From Pteria penguin (taxonomy: Eukaryota > Mollusca > Bivalvia > Pterioida > Pteriidae): a stretch of DNA of 64,000 nt. A program made the translations under genes and the position numbers. The stretch covers positions 65,716,306-65,780,305 of the forward strand of contig CM068583.1 in the NCBI GenBank assembly GCA_035048485.1. The letters run 5' to 3'. Every line of letters starts with the position of its first letter. Position 1 is the first letter of the stretch. Of this stretch, positions 1 to 16,700 are shown piece by piece. The notes below the pieces were generated by a model that worked only from the letters and a program-made list of their open reading frames with translations, was not told the DNA's origin and did no database searches.

Positions 1-301
1 AAGATAATAAACTCGTTATTTCGAGATCTTTTCTCGTTATTTCGAGATAATTAGTTCGTTATTTCGAGATAATTATCTCGTTATTTCAAGATAATTAACT
101 CGTTATTTCGAGATCTTTTCTCGCTATTTCCAGATAATTATCTCGTTATTTCGAGATCTTTTCTCGTTATTACTATATCTCGAAATAACGAGAAAAGATC
201 TCGAAAATACGAGATAATTATCTCGAAATAACGAGATAATCATCTCAAAATTACGAGAAAAGATCTCGAAATAACGAGTTAAATATCTCGAAATAACGAG
301 A
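1..301. repeat. Fold-back array of short palindromic units
   Basis: About seven to eight units of roughly 20 bp, each carrying tctcg-ttattt-cgaga, run in one orientation to about 172. They continue after a short centre (tactata) as the reverse complement to 301. Each unit can form a small hairpin and the two halves can pair into one long hairpin. There is no coding content. Similar ttatttcgagat repeats are, from memory, common in bivalve genomes. Confidence 0.85.
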
Positions 302-574
302 AAATGTATAAATATTTTTCTTAGTAAGTGAGTCTAATCGGCTTTCGTAGAAAATAGACATGAAAATGAAAATAATAAATGAATAATAAGTACATAAGTA
401 TATGAATATTTTTTTTTGAAAACATTGAAAAAGATATGCGTAATCTATAAACTATTACGATCGTCGTCTCTATTGTTTATCGTGATTTCTTTTCATACAA
501 TTATTACTTAATTTAGATATAATAAAATATTTTCCTTTATTATTACCCAGCTAAGAATCATGCATGGTAAACGT

Positions 575-1440
575 AGCAAAGCGCAGGAGATATTGGTTTA
601 TCCGTGGTGACTGATCTCATAAAGGTTGGCGTGACTAGTTCATGGGAGATGCTGACTTCTCCTTGGTGACTGATCTCATAATGGTTGGCGTGACTGGCCA
701 ATGGAAGATGCTTTCTTTATATTGGTGACTGATTTCATCATGGTTGGCTTGGCTAGCCCATGGGAGATGCTGACTTATCCTTGGTGAGAGATCTCATTAT
801 GGTACGCGTGACTAGTCCATGGGAGATGTTTACTTATCCTTGGTGACAAATCTGAAAATGGTTGGCGTGACTAGCCCAAGGGAGATGCTTACTTATCCTT
901 GATTACAGATATCATCATGACTGGCGTGACTAGCCCATTAGCCCATGGAAGATGCTGACTTATCCTTGGTGACTGATCTCATCATGTTTGAGTTTTGAGT
1001 TTCCTCTGATTCGTTTACAATATTCTAACATTAGAAATATGATTTTGAATAGGATTACAGAATCACTCTTCACACTGAACTTCTCATAACCCGAATTACA
1101 AAAGCAATTGTATTAATTTTTTCCACCTCACTTTACATTATACTGATACGAAGAAAGCCGAAGAAATAACGGGATTCCGTATATAATTATATGGTTGTGC
1201 TGTGGGGCTTCCGAGTCTTTATATGTGAAAATATTTGAGTGTTCATATAGAAAATGTTTATTTATCCTGGGTGATTTATCTAATTTACCTAGACGACAAG
1301 ATATGCTTATATTTAGATTACTGATCTGATAAGTGTAGTTGTAGCTAACCCACCAGAGATTTTTACTTATCCTAGGTGACTGATATGATAAGTGTAGACA
1401 TGATTTGTCAACAGGAGCTGCTTTCTTAATTTGGGTATAT
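575..1440. repeat. Degenerate minisatellite, about 59 bp unit
   Basis: The words ggtgactgatctcat, ggttggcgtgact and catgggagatgctgac recur about every 59-60 bases from 600 to 990, roughly seven times. Worn copies follow at 1262-1430 (ttatcctgggtga, tcctaggtgactgatatgat). The unit has no conserved reading frame. 302-574 is AT-rich sequence in which I see nothing. Confidence 0.75.
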
Positions 1441-1517
1441 ATTTTTTTTACTTATCTTAGTATACTAAATGTGTTTGTGATATGTGTTTTGTATTGTCTG
1501 ATAAGTGTATTTCAATA

Positions 1518-1518
<1 letters not shown>

Positions 1519-1591
<73 letters not shown>

Positions 1592-1612
1592 TAATAATAA
1601 TAATAATAATAA
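1519..1612. repeat. (AAT)n microsatellite
   Basis: About 31 trinucleotide copies with one interruption near 1588. The poly-Leu and poly-Tyr frames read through it are artefacts. It sits directly beside an exon-like segment (1660-1883). That segment's relative at 4950 has only a single aataat at the matching place, so the tract looks like a local expansion. Confidence 0.95.
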
Positions 1613-1659
1613 TCTTCCATATAGAGAACAAGGATCATCAGGTTTCTCAAGATGAGAGG

Positions 1660-1883
1660 TCATGTCACGTTTATAGAATAATATGCTAGTATCAAATATA
1701 TGTAAGGCGCCATCAGCATGAGTAAACTGTGCTCTGCCCGTTTGTAATCGAGTTCAGATTCTTCATCTGTAGGAGTCCTGACGTAGGACCATTTCTCCTC
1801 TGAATAGAATTGAACAAGGCCCGTCAAGAGTCCCAAAAGCCCCGTAAATAAGCGTGCAACGCTCAAGTAAAAGTCTGTGTAGG
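1660..1883 (-). other. Orphan exon-like segment, possible alternative 3' exon of gene 1
   Basis: Reading down from 1883, a cag splice acceptor (tctgcag, 1884-1886) is followed by 2 + 222 nt of open frame ending in TGA at 1660. The entry phase is 1, the same as every exon of gene 1, so exon 4 of gene 1 could in principle splice here instead of to 4006. The 73 predicted residues include two hydrophobic stretches (FTGLLGLLTGLVQF and LLMLMAPYIYLILAYY). They lack the D-x-TG-x-Y signature of the normal last exon. A diverged copy lies at about 4979-5209. I do not recognise the family. It could be a used alternative terminal exon, a dead exon or chance. Confidence 0.3.
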
Positions 1884-3857
1884 CTGCAGAGGAACCCATG
1901 GGTTCAGGGTCAAACTGTCGATGTCGAAGGATTTAATAAATTTAGAATACATCGATATGAAATAATCGGATCCTTTGACCTTCCTATGCACTAGATTACC
2001 GTAAAAATTGGGATGAGAAATTCCGTTGGACACGTATTGTTAAAAAGTCACTTTTCCGAATTTAGATAAAATGTCTCAATTACATCTGTAAAATTTACCA
2101 AAAGTTTTTTGACGTTAATGATATCTGATTCAGAAGTTTGAAAGCGATTTGAGAATGTTTTGGTGGAAACCCAAAGCGGTATATCATATTTTGGGATTCT
2201 ATGTACATCATCATCTGAATAAAGGAAATTTACAAAAGGAAATCAAAGGCCGTCATGTGTGGATATTGTTATTAATATTTTCAATATTTAAGTCAAAGGA
2301 ATTTGTATCTTTATCAGAAGTATTGGCTTTGTGTAACCGAAGTGCTGGTGGATATGTGTTAGTATTATAGTTTGAAACTCCGGGTTATCGATTACTAAAA
2401 TATCATCTAAAAGTAGGAATGTTACGTTATTGTTTTAAATCATATTAATTTTTGTATCATCGTAGTTTTGCCTGTTTTTCTGTACTCATAATAATTTCAT
2501 TATGTGTCAATTTGACAATTAGGCACTATTCTACTTTAATCAAACGTTTGATTTTGTACAGAGCAAAGCTCTTCTTCGTATTCGAGATATATATTTAATG
2601 CACATGATATTTGTTAACCGGCACTAGTCGACCCATCTATTGTTATAAGTTTGGGAAAGATGCATGCGTTTCTGCGGTACGGTAAAGCCACATCCCCAGG
2701 ATTTTACACCAGTGATAAAATTAGGATAATATTCACTGCGGAGAGAGCACGTTTCACCTAGCTGACCCAGTTTGATAGATTTATGTACCATTAAGCAGAG
2801 TATCTTCGAGACTTTCGCTGATTTACATTACAGCAGAGGAGTATTATAAAAATTTGTTTGTTACTTCATTTGACCGGCCTAAGTCGGTATCGTAACCGCA
2901 GCACAATCGAATATTTTTGTAATGTTGTTCCGTGTATATTATGCTGTTTAATTTTTGGTGTGCAGGTCCTTGGTGATTTGTGCCATACAGCTTTGTCAGA
3001 TGTCTTCTGTTTTCTTTTCTCAGTAAAGCATTCGTACACGAAATTGTACGCCTCATGTATATTTATAATGACGAATACATGTTAATGTAAGTGGAAATAG
3101 GATATCCCGTGATTTGTCTGGGTTTCGAGAGGGCTGTTTAGTTTTTGATGAGACTGTCTAGTCTTCGAGGAGACTGTCTAAGTATTAGTAGCCAGGTAGA
3201 ATCATATCATATTGCTGAAGTTGACAGAACATGTTATGAGAACAAATTTTTGTTTGAATTGAAATAATTATCTTATATAATTTTCCCACTATCCACTACA
3301 ATAATTATGATTTATGGGTATGTACGCGGTGATCTATATCTTATAGCTTGGTCAAATGTCTTCCGTCTTCTCTTGTTCGAGATGCAGGTTTCGGTTGCAG
3401 ACTGTGATTGAAATTGATGACCTCGTGTGTTCAGTTCTGTATGATTTACAAATTATTAGATACGATATAAAACACTAACAGGATCAATACCGTTCAATAG
3501 ATATAGGGAAATGAACTTGTCCTTTAAATATTGATACTTTGGATTTCCACAGATTGGCCACACAATATGTGCTGCCATGGAAACCACAGGGTACCATCAT
3601 TACTGTATTGACCATAATTCTCTTGTCTCAATAAAATTACCCATTTTATTTTAGAGACGTTATGGATGAACTAGAAACCGTCCTATGCCTACATAATTTA
3701 AAGAATTTATTAGTACACATCCAGCATAATATTTAAACTGTAATAGAAGTCACCGCTTTTTCTTCAATCATCGACATTAATCTCACATTATTATTTGTTA
3801 AGTAAAGTTCATTAAGTAAATCGTGATATCATATAGATTGTGGAGTTGATTTATCGT
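1884..3857. other. 3' flank of gene 1, no gene seen
   Basis: AT-rich sequence with many stops in all frames. A block at about 2859-2914 is an imperfect inverted copy of 4790-4848 (sharing taagtcggt and tcgtaaccgc), and worn copies of the same motif lie near 4660 and 6700. Possible minus-strand polyadenylation words (tttatt on the plus strand) occur near 3646, but they are too frequent in this composition to assign. Confidence 0.5.
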
Positions 3858-7811
<3,954 letters not shown>

Positions 7812-8252
7812 TTATCCACGTTATTTTATTTAGAGCAAAACTTATATTCCATTGAAAAGTAATCCGTTGAGAGAAATTTTCGAAAGCGTTATATAACCTC
7901 AAAATGTCAGTTATTAATAGTGAATAGTTATAGAAAATATAAATAATCTATATTATATTCTCAGCGTTTTGACTTTTGCATATTTGATGTGAACACAATT
8001 ACAGCCGCGTGATATCATACGTGCTTAATCATTCCACTTGAGCTTGTGGTCTCTTTCTGTGTCTCTCTTGACCTGAATGTTGTTATTTCTCGTGCGTTAT
8101 TTGACTGATATCAAAGTTTATCTAGGTGAATACTATATCTAGAATACCGGAATAAACCTTATAAATTTTTTTCTCTCTGACTACTTGGTATAGCCGTTGC
8201 TATACAAGGTAAATAGTCAGGTTGAAAATCGGGACAATCGTCGTGCCATTTA
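7812..8252. other. 5' flank of gene 1
   Basis: AT-rich sequence upstream of the ATG at 7811. It must hold the promoter and any 5' untranslated exon, but I see no convincing TATA box or initiator. Confidence 0.4.
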
Positions 8253-9923
8253 TCATAGAGTACCAGAGTAGAGTATTGTCAGAGTACTGGATGGCATCAG
8301 AGTAGGGTATTATCAGAGTACTGGATGGCATCAGATTAGAGTATTATCAGAGTACTGGATGGCATCAGAGTAGGGTATTATCAGAGTATTGGATGGCATA
8401 AGAGTAGAGTATTATCAGAGTACTGGATGGCATCAGAGTAGGGTATTATCAGAGTACTGGATAGCATCAGAGTAGGGTATTATCAGAGTACTGGATGGCA
8501 TCAGAGTAGAGTATTATCAGAGTACTGGATGGCATCAGAGTAGGGTATTATCAGAGTATTGGATGGCATCAGAGTAGAGTATTATCAGAGTACTGGATGG
8601 CATCAGAGTAGGGTATTATCAGAGTACTGGATGGCATCAGAGTAGAGTATTATCAGAGTACTGGATGGCATCAGAGTAGGGTATTATCAGAGTACTGGAT
8701 GGCATAAGAGTAGAGTATTATCAGAGTACTGGATGGCATCAGAGTAGAGTATTATCAGAGTACTGGATGGCATCAGAGTAAGGTATTATCAGAGTACTGG
8801 ATGGCATCAGAGTAGAGTATTATCAGAGTACTGGATGGCATCAGAATAGGGTATTATCAGAGTACTGGATGGCATCAGAGTAGGGTATTATCAGAGTATT
8901 GGATGGCATCAGAGTAGAGTATTATCAGAGTACTGGATGGCATCAGAGTAGGGTATTATCAGAGTACTGGATGGCATCAGAGTAGAGTATTATCAGAGTA
9001 CTGGATGGCATCAGAGTAGGGTATTATCAGAGTACTGGATGGCATAAGAGTAGAGTATTATCAGAGTACTGGATGGCATCAGAGTAGAGTATTATCAGAG
9101 TACTGGATGGCATCAGAGTAAGGTATTATCAGAGTACTGGATGGCATCAGAGTAGAGTATTATCAGAGTACTGGATGGCATCAGAATAGGGTATTATCAG
9201 AGTACTGGATGGCATCAAATTAGGGTATTATCAGAGTACTGGATGGTATCAGAATAGAGTATTATCAGAGTACTGGATGGCATCAGAGTAGGGTATTATC
9301 AGAGTATTGGATGGCATCAGAGTAGAGTATTATCAGAGTACTGGATGGCATCAGAGTAGGGTATTATCAGAGTACTGGATGGCATCAGAGTAGAGTATTA
9401 TCAGAGTACTGGATGGCATCAGAGTAGGGTATTATCAGAGTAGTGGATGGCATCAGAGTAGCGTATTATCAGAGTACTGGATGGCATCAGAGTAGGGTAT
9501 TATCAGAGTATTGGATGGCATCAGAGTAGAGTATTATCAGAGTACTGGATGGCATCAGAGTGGGGTATTATCAGAGTACTGGATGGCATCAGAGTGGGGT
9601 ATTATCAGAGTACTGGGTGGCATCAGAGTAGGGTATGATCAAGTACTGGATGACATCACGTTATGGTATTATCAGAGCACTGGATGGCACCAGGGTAGGG
9701 TATTATCAGAGTACTGGATGGCATCAGAGTAGGGTATTATTATAGTACTGGATGACACCAGGTTAAGGTATTTTTCTGAGTACTGGATGGCATCAGGGTG
9801 GGGTATTATTAGAGTACTGAGTGATATTAGGGCAGTGTATTATCAAAGTACTGGATGGCATCAGTTTAGGGTATTAGAATTGTACCGGACGGCATCAGTT
9901 TAAGGTATTATCAAAGCACTGGA

Positions 9924-9925
<2 letters not shown>
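8253..9925. repeat. 34-bp minisatellite with 340-bp higher-order unit
   Basis: About 49 copies of a 34-bp unit (gtattatcagagtactggat plus ggcatcagagtagg/a). Marker variants recur 340 bp apart (ten units): ggcataagag at 8701 and 9041, gagtaagg at about 8775 and 9115, cagaataggg at about 8843 and 9183. Copies from about 9600 onward are increasingly diverged. The array fills the spacer between the start of gene 1 and the end of gene 2. Open frames within it are artefacts. Confidence 0.95.

Positions 9926-9926
<1 letters not shown>

Positions 9927-9954
<28 letters not shown>
9927..9954. repeat. (AT)n microsatellite
   Basis: About fourteen dinucleotide copies at the end of the 34-bp array. Confidence 0.95.
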
Positions 9955-10586
9955 TCTGTATATTCTTTTATATTATATATACAACTTCATTGAAGTTTTG
10001 CCCCCGCACCACTTTTCTAGACGCAACTACACCGTTGAAAAATCAATTTAGATTAAAGAATAATATAATACTTTTAATGATCCATTGGCCTCTGATTTCC
10101 AGTTTTGATAATACATACAACCATTCTTTGTCTTATCAATGTATGTTTTCCACATACATATGAAGGACAAGTATGTGTGACATATGGTTTTATTCTGAAG
10201 CTATTTTCAGTCGCTGATATAGAGGGAATCGGGGACCAGTGCCGACGTTCATTTAAACTATCATTAATTTGCCATACATTCATAGTTTTTAAGATCGTCT
10301 TAGAACTGGATCCCTTTTTCGTATTAAACAGTAAAAATCAAGAAATGTACAAAAAATGGAAATTTAGCTCATAAATCAAGTTCCATGCCACTAACCTGAT
10401 GGATGGAAATGCTTGGGTTAAAAAAAAGAAACAAGGAAAAGCAAATGATTTAATGAGGAAAGCAAGGATCATGCAAAGAAAAAATCATGAAATGAGCATC
10501 TTGATAAAATACATGTATATACAATATAAAAAAGAATGTCCATATCAATATAAAAGAAGCACTTGTTTTATATGTCATTATGCATC
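9955..10586. other. 3' flank of gene 2
   Basis: Mostly AT-rich sequence. A minus-strand AATAAA (plus-strand tttatt at 10189-10194), about 400 nt beyond the gene 2 stop, is the best visible polyadenylation signal candidate. No separate gene is supported. Confidence 0.4.
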
Positions 10587-10738
10587 TCATATAGAACACT
10601 CCGTCGTTTGTGTTTCACACCGGGATTTTCTTTTATCCATTAATTTGGTAATACTTATGATGAGAGCAGACAGAAGAGACACAGAACCGAAAAAATGAAA
10701 AGATGCTGCATAGCTACCAGTCATGTCTCTTAATACAC
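10587..10738 (-). CDS. Last exon of gene 2
   Basis: 152 nt coding for VLRDMTGSY, a final membrane helix (about SVSLLSALIISI) and a basic tail that ends in CSI. The acceptor is tttttgtag at 10739-10747. It is too short to stand out as a long open frame, but it joins in phase with exon 4 and matches the last exon of gene 1. Confidence 0.88.
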
Positions 10739-13700
10739 CTACAAAAACAGATCATGTTATTTGAAACATAAATTGGTACGATGTTCTACATATACTTCAT
10801 CTCTAAGCCATGAACAAGGCCAGATTTTATCTTATATTTTGGTTTAACTGTATGTACACCAGCCCATTGCAGGATAACCTCTCAGCTTAAATCGGTACCC
10901 ATTTTTAATCATCTATCAATCTTAATGTGCTTAATGGTCTAGAGATCCAAAAACATATATAAATAGAATTAATCATGAAAATGCATCTATTGCAGTGTAA
11001 TGATTCACAATAAATTGATGCAAATTCTGTGTAAAGCGTCACAATTTCTGGATAGTTCATAACACATTATATTTGATTGTATTTAAAAGCGATCTAGGAG
11101 TACAAGTTATTTTTAGGAAGGGATTACAATCGATTACAAAAGACAGTTCATGCCAAGCGTCATAACTCCTGTAATTTTCTCGAATCAAAATTTTGTTCGT
11201 CATTCATACCATATAGACGATAGATAATTTCTTTGGTCATATATATCATCAACAGACTTTTCCTCCCTCAAACTTATGTTAAGATTGAAAAAGAAAGGAA
11301 AACTTAAGTGCACAGAAAATGTTGCTGTATTCTTGACCTTGTAGAACAATTGACGGAAACAATGTGTTGAATGAAAGTGACTTACCTACAATAACACACG
11401 ATCCTGCCCAAATGAAGCCTTGAGAAATATGAACAATGCTCAGCCCACTATTTACGTTGTTTATAGACAGTGTATTTAATAACACAGGTGCATAAAGGGA
11501 CAGAAGAATTCCACCAAATATTCCATAAACAATAGCAAAAATGACTAACGTCCACAGCTCAGTAAAAAATCTTAAAAGATGATGTAAAGTACCAATTATA
11601 GACGTCGATATAATCATAATTGTTTTCCGTTCCACATATCCTTGGTTTGATATTAATATAACTGTAACTCTTGCTACGATATCAAATGTCATCCCAACTG
11701 ATATTAAAATCAAGGTTCCATTTTTATCAATATGCAGGTCATTTGCAATATCAGGCAAAAACAATATTGGTAAAACCCCTCCAGAGCTTCCCAAAACAAA
11801 TGCTATATATATCAAGATATAATCTATTTCCATTAAAACTTTAAGCCATCCAAATGAATTCAAGCATTGTTTTCCGTATTCGTCGTTGAACTGTTTACTG
11901 GAGATGTCACTCATGTCGCCTGTATGTCTCTGTGTACTAGTATAACAATTCTTGTTTTTATGGTGGATTATGTCATCGTGTAATACAGCTATTGTGAATT
12001 CATTACTGCTATACCTGATATCGTCACTCTTTATTCGTAAATCATTAATCGACTTTTCTTCTTGAAAATCAGATATCTTGGTGCTAAATGACAACCTTTT
12101 CTCTTCTACTTCTTCTTTCTTAACAGACTCTTTTTGTTGATCTTGCTTGGCCATGCTATCTTCCACTTCATTTTCCCTCGATTTCATACGCTGTAGCATA
12201 GCTTTTCGCGCGAGAGGAGAAAATGTAGAATCGCTAGTTGGAGAACGGGGACGAAATGGTTCCATGTCATCTTCAAGTAGTGGAACCTTTGTTGCTGCAC
12301 GTCTTTTAGCTGCTTTTTCTTTCAGTTTTCTCCATTCTTTATACAGTTCTGGAGGTCGTAACACAGAAGCTGCTATTGCAATATGTGCTATTATGCCACT
12401 TAATAAAAGAAGACCACCGTCAAAATTGTATTCGTTAATCAAATATCGCAAGACAGGAAACAAAACCAGAGCTCCTAGACTGCTGGAAACTTGGCTGCAA
12501 GCATTGACTACAGCTTTGTGTTTCTTGAAGTAGCGATTCAAAACGATAAGGATACTTCCCATTGTTACAGCCATGCTAATACCTAAATGTAATGACAAAG
12601 GTTCAAATTATAGAAGTATCTACATTTGTTACAGCCATGTTCATATCTAAATTTAATGATAAATGTTCATATTATAAGAGTAACAAGAAATGCTGTTTAA
12701 AGATATTTCATTCATGGATTCTTCCTTTAACAGGCATACATATCAATCCGAAAGTAACAACACACAGATCTATAAGAGAAGTTTAAAATTGTTCTTTTCA
12801 TTGTTATATTAGAGTAAGTGTGACAAAGGGGTAAAGAAATGTTCCAAACCTTTGGCTTTATGACTCCAAAATCAATAGGGTTCTTTCTCTCTACATAAGT
12901 AAGCATATATCCAAATTTGGTTTGAATATGTTGTAAATTACTTGGGTAATCATCCAAAAACCAATAATAACAGACTATTTTCAGCAGCTGTGACTTTTGA
13001 CTTTTTGATCCCGAAATCAATAGGGTTCTTTCTATCTTCTTAAGTAAGCATATATCCAAATATGGTTTGAATATGTTGAAAGGTACTTGAGTTATCATCC
13101 AAAATCCAATAATAACAGACTATTTTCAGCAGCTGTGACCTTTGACTTTTTGATCCCGAAATCAATAGGGTTCTTCTTCATAAGTAAGCATATATCCAAA
13201 TATGGTTTGAATATGTTGAAAGGTACTTGAGTTATTATCCCAAAAGCAATAATTACAGTGTATTTTCATAAGTTGAGACTTTGACCTTTTGACCTCAAAT
13301 TGAATAGGGTTCTTTCTCTCTTGAAAGTAAATAGATATCCAAATTTGGTGTGACGCAAGGACAGACAAAGGAAATATTTAATGCCATACCTGGCGGGGGC
13401 ATAAAAATTTCCGCGGCCCTTGGACAGCTACCATATATACTTCACCTCTATTTTCACTGACCACCTGTCTGAATTATTATTTATTTTTAGTCAGCGCTTC
13501 GGCCCGGAAATTTTTTTTCCTATTTTGCGAATCGGGTCTTTTTATGGTTGCTTCTTTAATCTATAAGAGTACAGGAACTTAAAATTGCAGTATACAACTT
13601 CATAAACAAGGATTTGATATGGTTTAATATGTGAAAACTGAATAAGAAATAGATTACCGTAAAGTACACCGTACGAAAGTATGAAGAAGACAGCGCTTTC

Positions 13701-16700
13701 CGATCTACTGCATAAGACGTAAGACAACATACTCAAACAGCCGCTTATCAGCACACATTGACGTGACGTCATAAATTTTATTCCGAAGGTCAATGTCAAA
13801 GTCACTGTAAGTAAAATATATGCTGAAAGGTTTTATGATAATAGTTTTGATTAAAACTTTATTATTCAAAAATATTAAAAGTGTAATATAACTAATTTGA
13901 TAAATTCGATGAAATATTGATAGATCGAAAAATTGATGGATTTTATTTATATGAATATTACCACTAATTCCGAAAACCAAGCATTGGGTAGCTTGTATGA
14001 TGCAGATCTCAAAAGAAGTTGCGTGGTATTTTTCTCGGATCTCCACAAATAATATTCCAAATGCTTTGAATGTACCACCAGTTAGGAACATAGCAAGCAT
14101 TGACCCTGAAATGTATAAAACCTAACATTTTATCCAGTCTAAAATGTATATAAACATCAATTTTCCATGATTACCATGCGTCTTATTATATATGTATAGA
14201 TATAACAATATGCCATGGTTGTCATGATTTTATGTAATATATGTATAAATATCACAATATACCATGGTTGTCATCAGTTTTATATGATATATATATATAT
14301 ATATATATATAAATATCACAATATACCATGGATGACATGTGTCTTATGTAATATATGTATGAATATCACAAGATACGTTGGCTGCTAAATATTCCATGGC
14401 TGTCATCCGTTTTATATGATATATGTATAAATACTACAATATACTATGGCTGCCATGTGTTTTATATGATATATGTGTAAATATCACAATATGATATAGC
14501 TGCGATGTGTTTTATGTAATATATGTATAAATATCACAATATACCAAGAATGTCATCCGTTTTATATGATATATGTATAAATACTACAATATACTATGGC
14601 TGCCATGTGTTTTATATGATATACGTGTAAATATCACAATATGATATAGCTGCGATGTGTTTTATGTAATATATGTATAAATATCACAATATACCAAGGA
14701 TGTCACGTGTCTTATGTAATATATGTATAAATATCACAATATACCATGGTTGTCATCAGTTTTATATGATATATATATAAATATCAAAATATACCATGAT
14801 TGCCATGTGTCTTATGAAATATATGTATAAATATTACAATACACTATGGTTGCCATGTGTTTTATGTAATATATGTATAAATATCTCAATATAACATGAC
14901 TGCCTTGTTTCTTATATATGTATAAATATCACAATATACCATGGTTGCCATGTTTCTTATTAAGACACATGATAGCCATGGTATATGGTGATATTTATAC
15001 ATATATCATATCAAACACATGGCAACCATGGTATATCGTGATATTTATACATATATTATATATGTCTTATGTAATATATGTATGAATATCACAATATACC
15101 ATAGCTGCTATCTGTCTTATGTTATATATGTATAATAATCGCAATATACTATGCTTGTCATGTGTGTTATGTAGTATATGTATAAATATCACAATATACC
15201 ATAGTTACCATGTGTCTTATGTAATATATATGAACACGAGCAACGAGCAAAGCCACATATGCCAGTCGGTATACCACTCTTAATTTTATTTTATTTCAGA
15301 TAGAGTGTGATCAGTAAAATATTTAATCATATTGCTTAAATGGTATGAGTTGATTGCAATAATGTTGAAATTATTTTATGAAAGCAATTTCTCTATACAA
15401 ATCAATATTTGTCATAATTACTTTCAAAACATCTTTAACTATTGCATCCATAGCAAAACTCAACTATCTTCAAGATCTTCAAATATTGAATAGAGGTAAT
15501 AAATCATTATATGATGTTGCGGTATAAATATTAAGATTTATTGTAATAAATAATAAATCAATTTATATTAGCATGAATCAAAATGTTTTATTATGTTGTG
15601 AATTCCGGAATAATTTTTCCGACGAAAAAGTCCAGTTCTGTATTTTAGAAGTATGCCTCTTCCTTTTTCAAAGTGATACGAGCAGACGACAGGACGGTAA
15701 AATTGCTATCAAAAATTAATCGAAGCACTCGGTGTTTATTTTGGGTTAATAAATGAAAAAAAAAAACTTGTTTAGAAATCATTATAATAATCAATTAGAT
15801 AGTTATTTATATTGTATTAATAGTCTTTAATTACATAAAGCTTCAGGAACAGAAGTCGCGTGGTTTGCATAGCACCCGGGGTATTGATAATACCCGAGTT
15901 TTTGAAATTAAATTCTAGTGAGACTTTTTCAGTGATAAGAATTTAAAAAGAAAATGCCAAAAGTAAAATCGTCAAAGCGGATTGCCGAAAGAAGGAAAAG
16001 AGAGGCTCTAGGTCAGAATACGAATGATCCAAGAAAAGGCGAAAAAGAGACCAGAAATGACAGAAGTTCAACCCCAGCAGAAACACCCACCCCTGCCTGC
16101 ATACCTGAAGCACAAGATGTACCCTTGATATTTCCCCACTTCTTGAATGACCAAACAAAAACAGGTACGAGAATTAAGGAAAGTCCCAATATCATTGAAA
16201 GCTTTGAATATAGCATAGGTTTGAAATAGGTTGTTTCACATGATATCAAGAATAAAATAATCAATGGGCAGTATGTGGACCTCTCAAAATTGCTTGTAAA
16301 CAATAAATGATATAGAAAAATGGATAGATGCATTCATCATATATTCAAGTATATATTTGTCTGCTCACCTTGCAAAGCACCTTGAAATTTTAAAGTATAT
16401 GAAAGATATCAGATTAGCAGCTTTTAGGTCAAGCTTAGGTTTTTTTAGAATATGACCAACAATTCAGGTTGAAAGTTGCACAGAACCCAGCAAAACCTTG
16501 GGCGCAAGTGGACTCAGAGCTGTGGCTAATGTATGTAACTCTTAATACTAAAACACAGCGGACTGCTGCAACTCATTACCAGAGTTAGTCAAAAAAGGGC
16601 TACACATACAATTACCAAGGTTCTTGCTTTAAAGCACCATGTTATTATTTACATACATGCATGAAATGCAAAAACAATTATTCAGTCATATATTGCCCTG

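Noticed and set aside
1457..1663. Poly-Leu and poly-Tyr small proteins
   Set aside because: Translation of an AAT microsatellite.
8253..9925. CRISPR-like array
   Set aside because: Units are contiguous direct repeats without unique spacers, in a eukaryotic genome.
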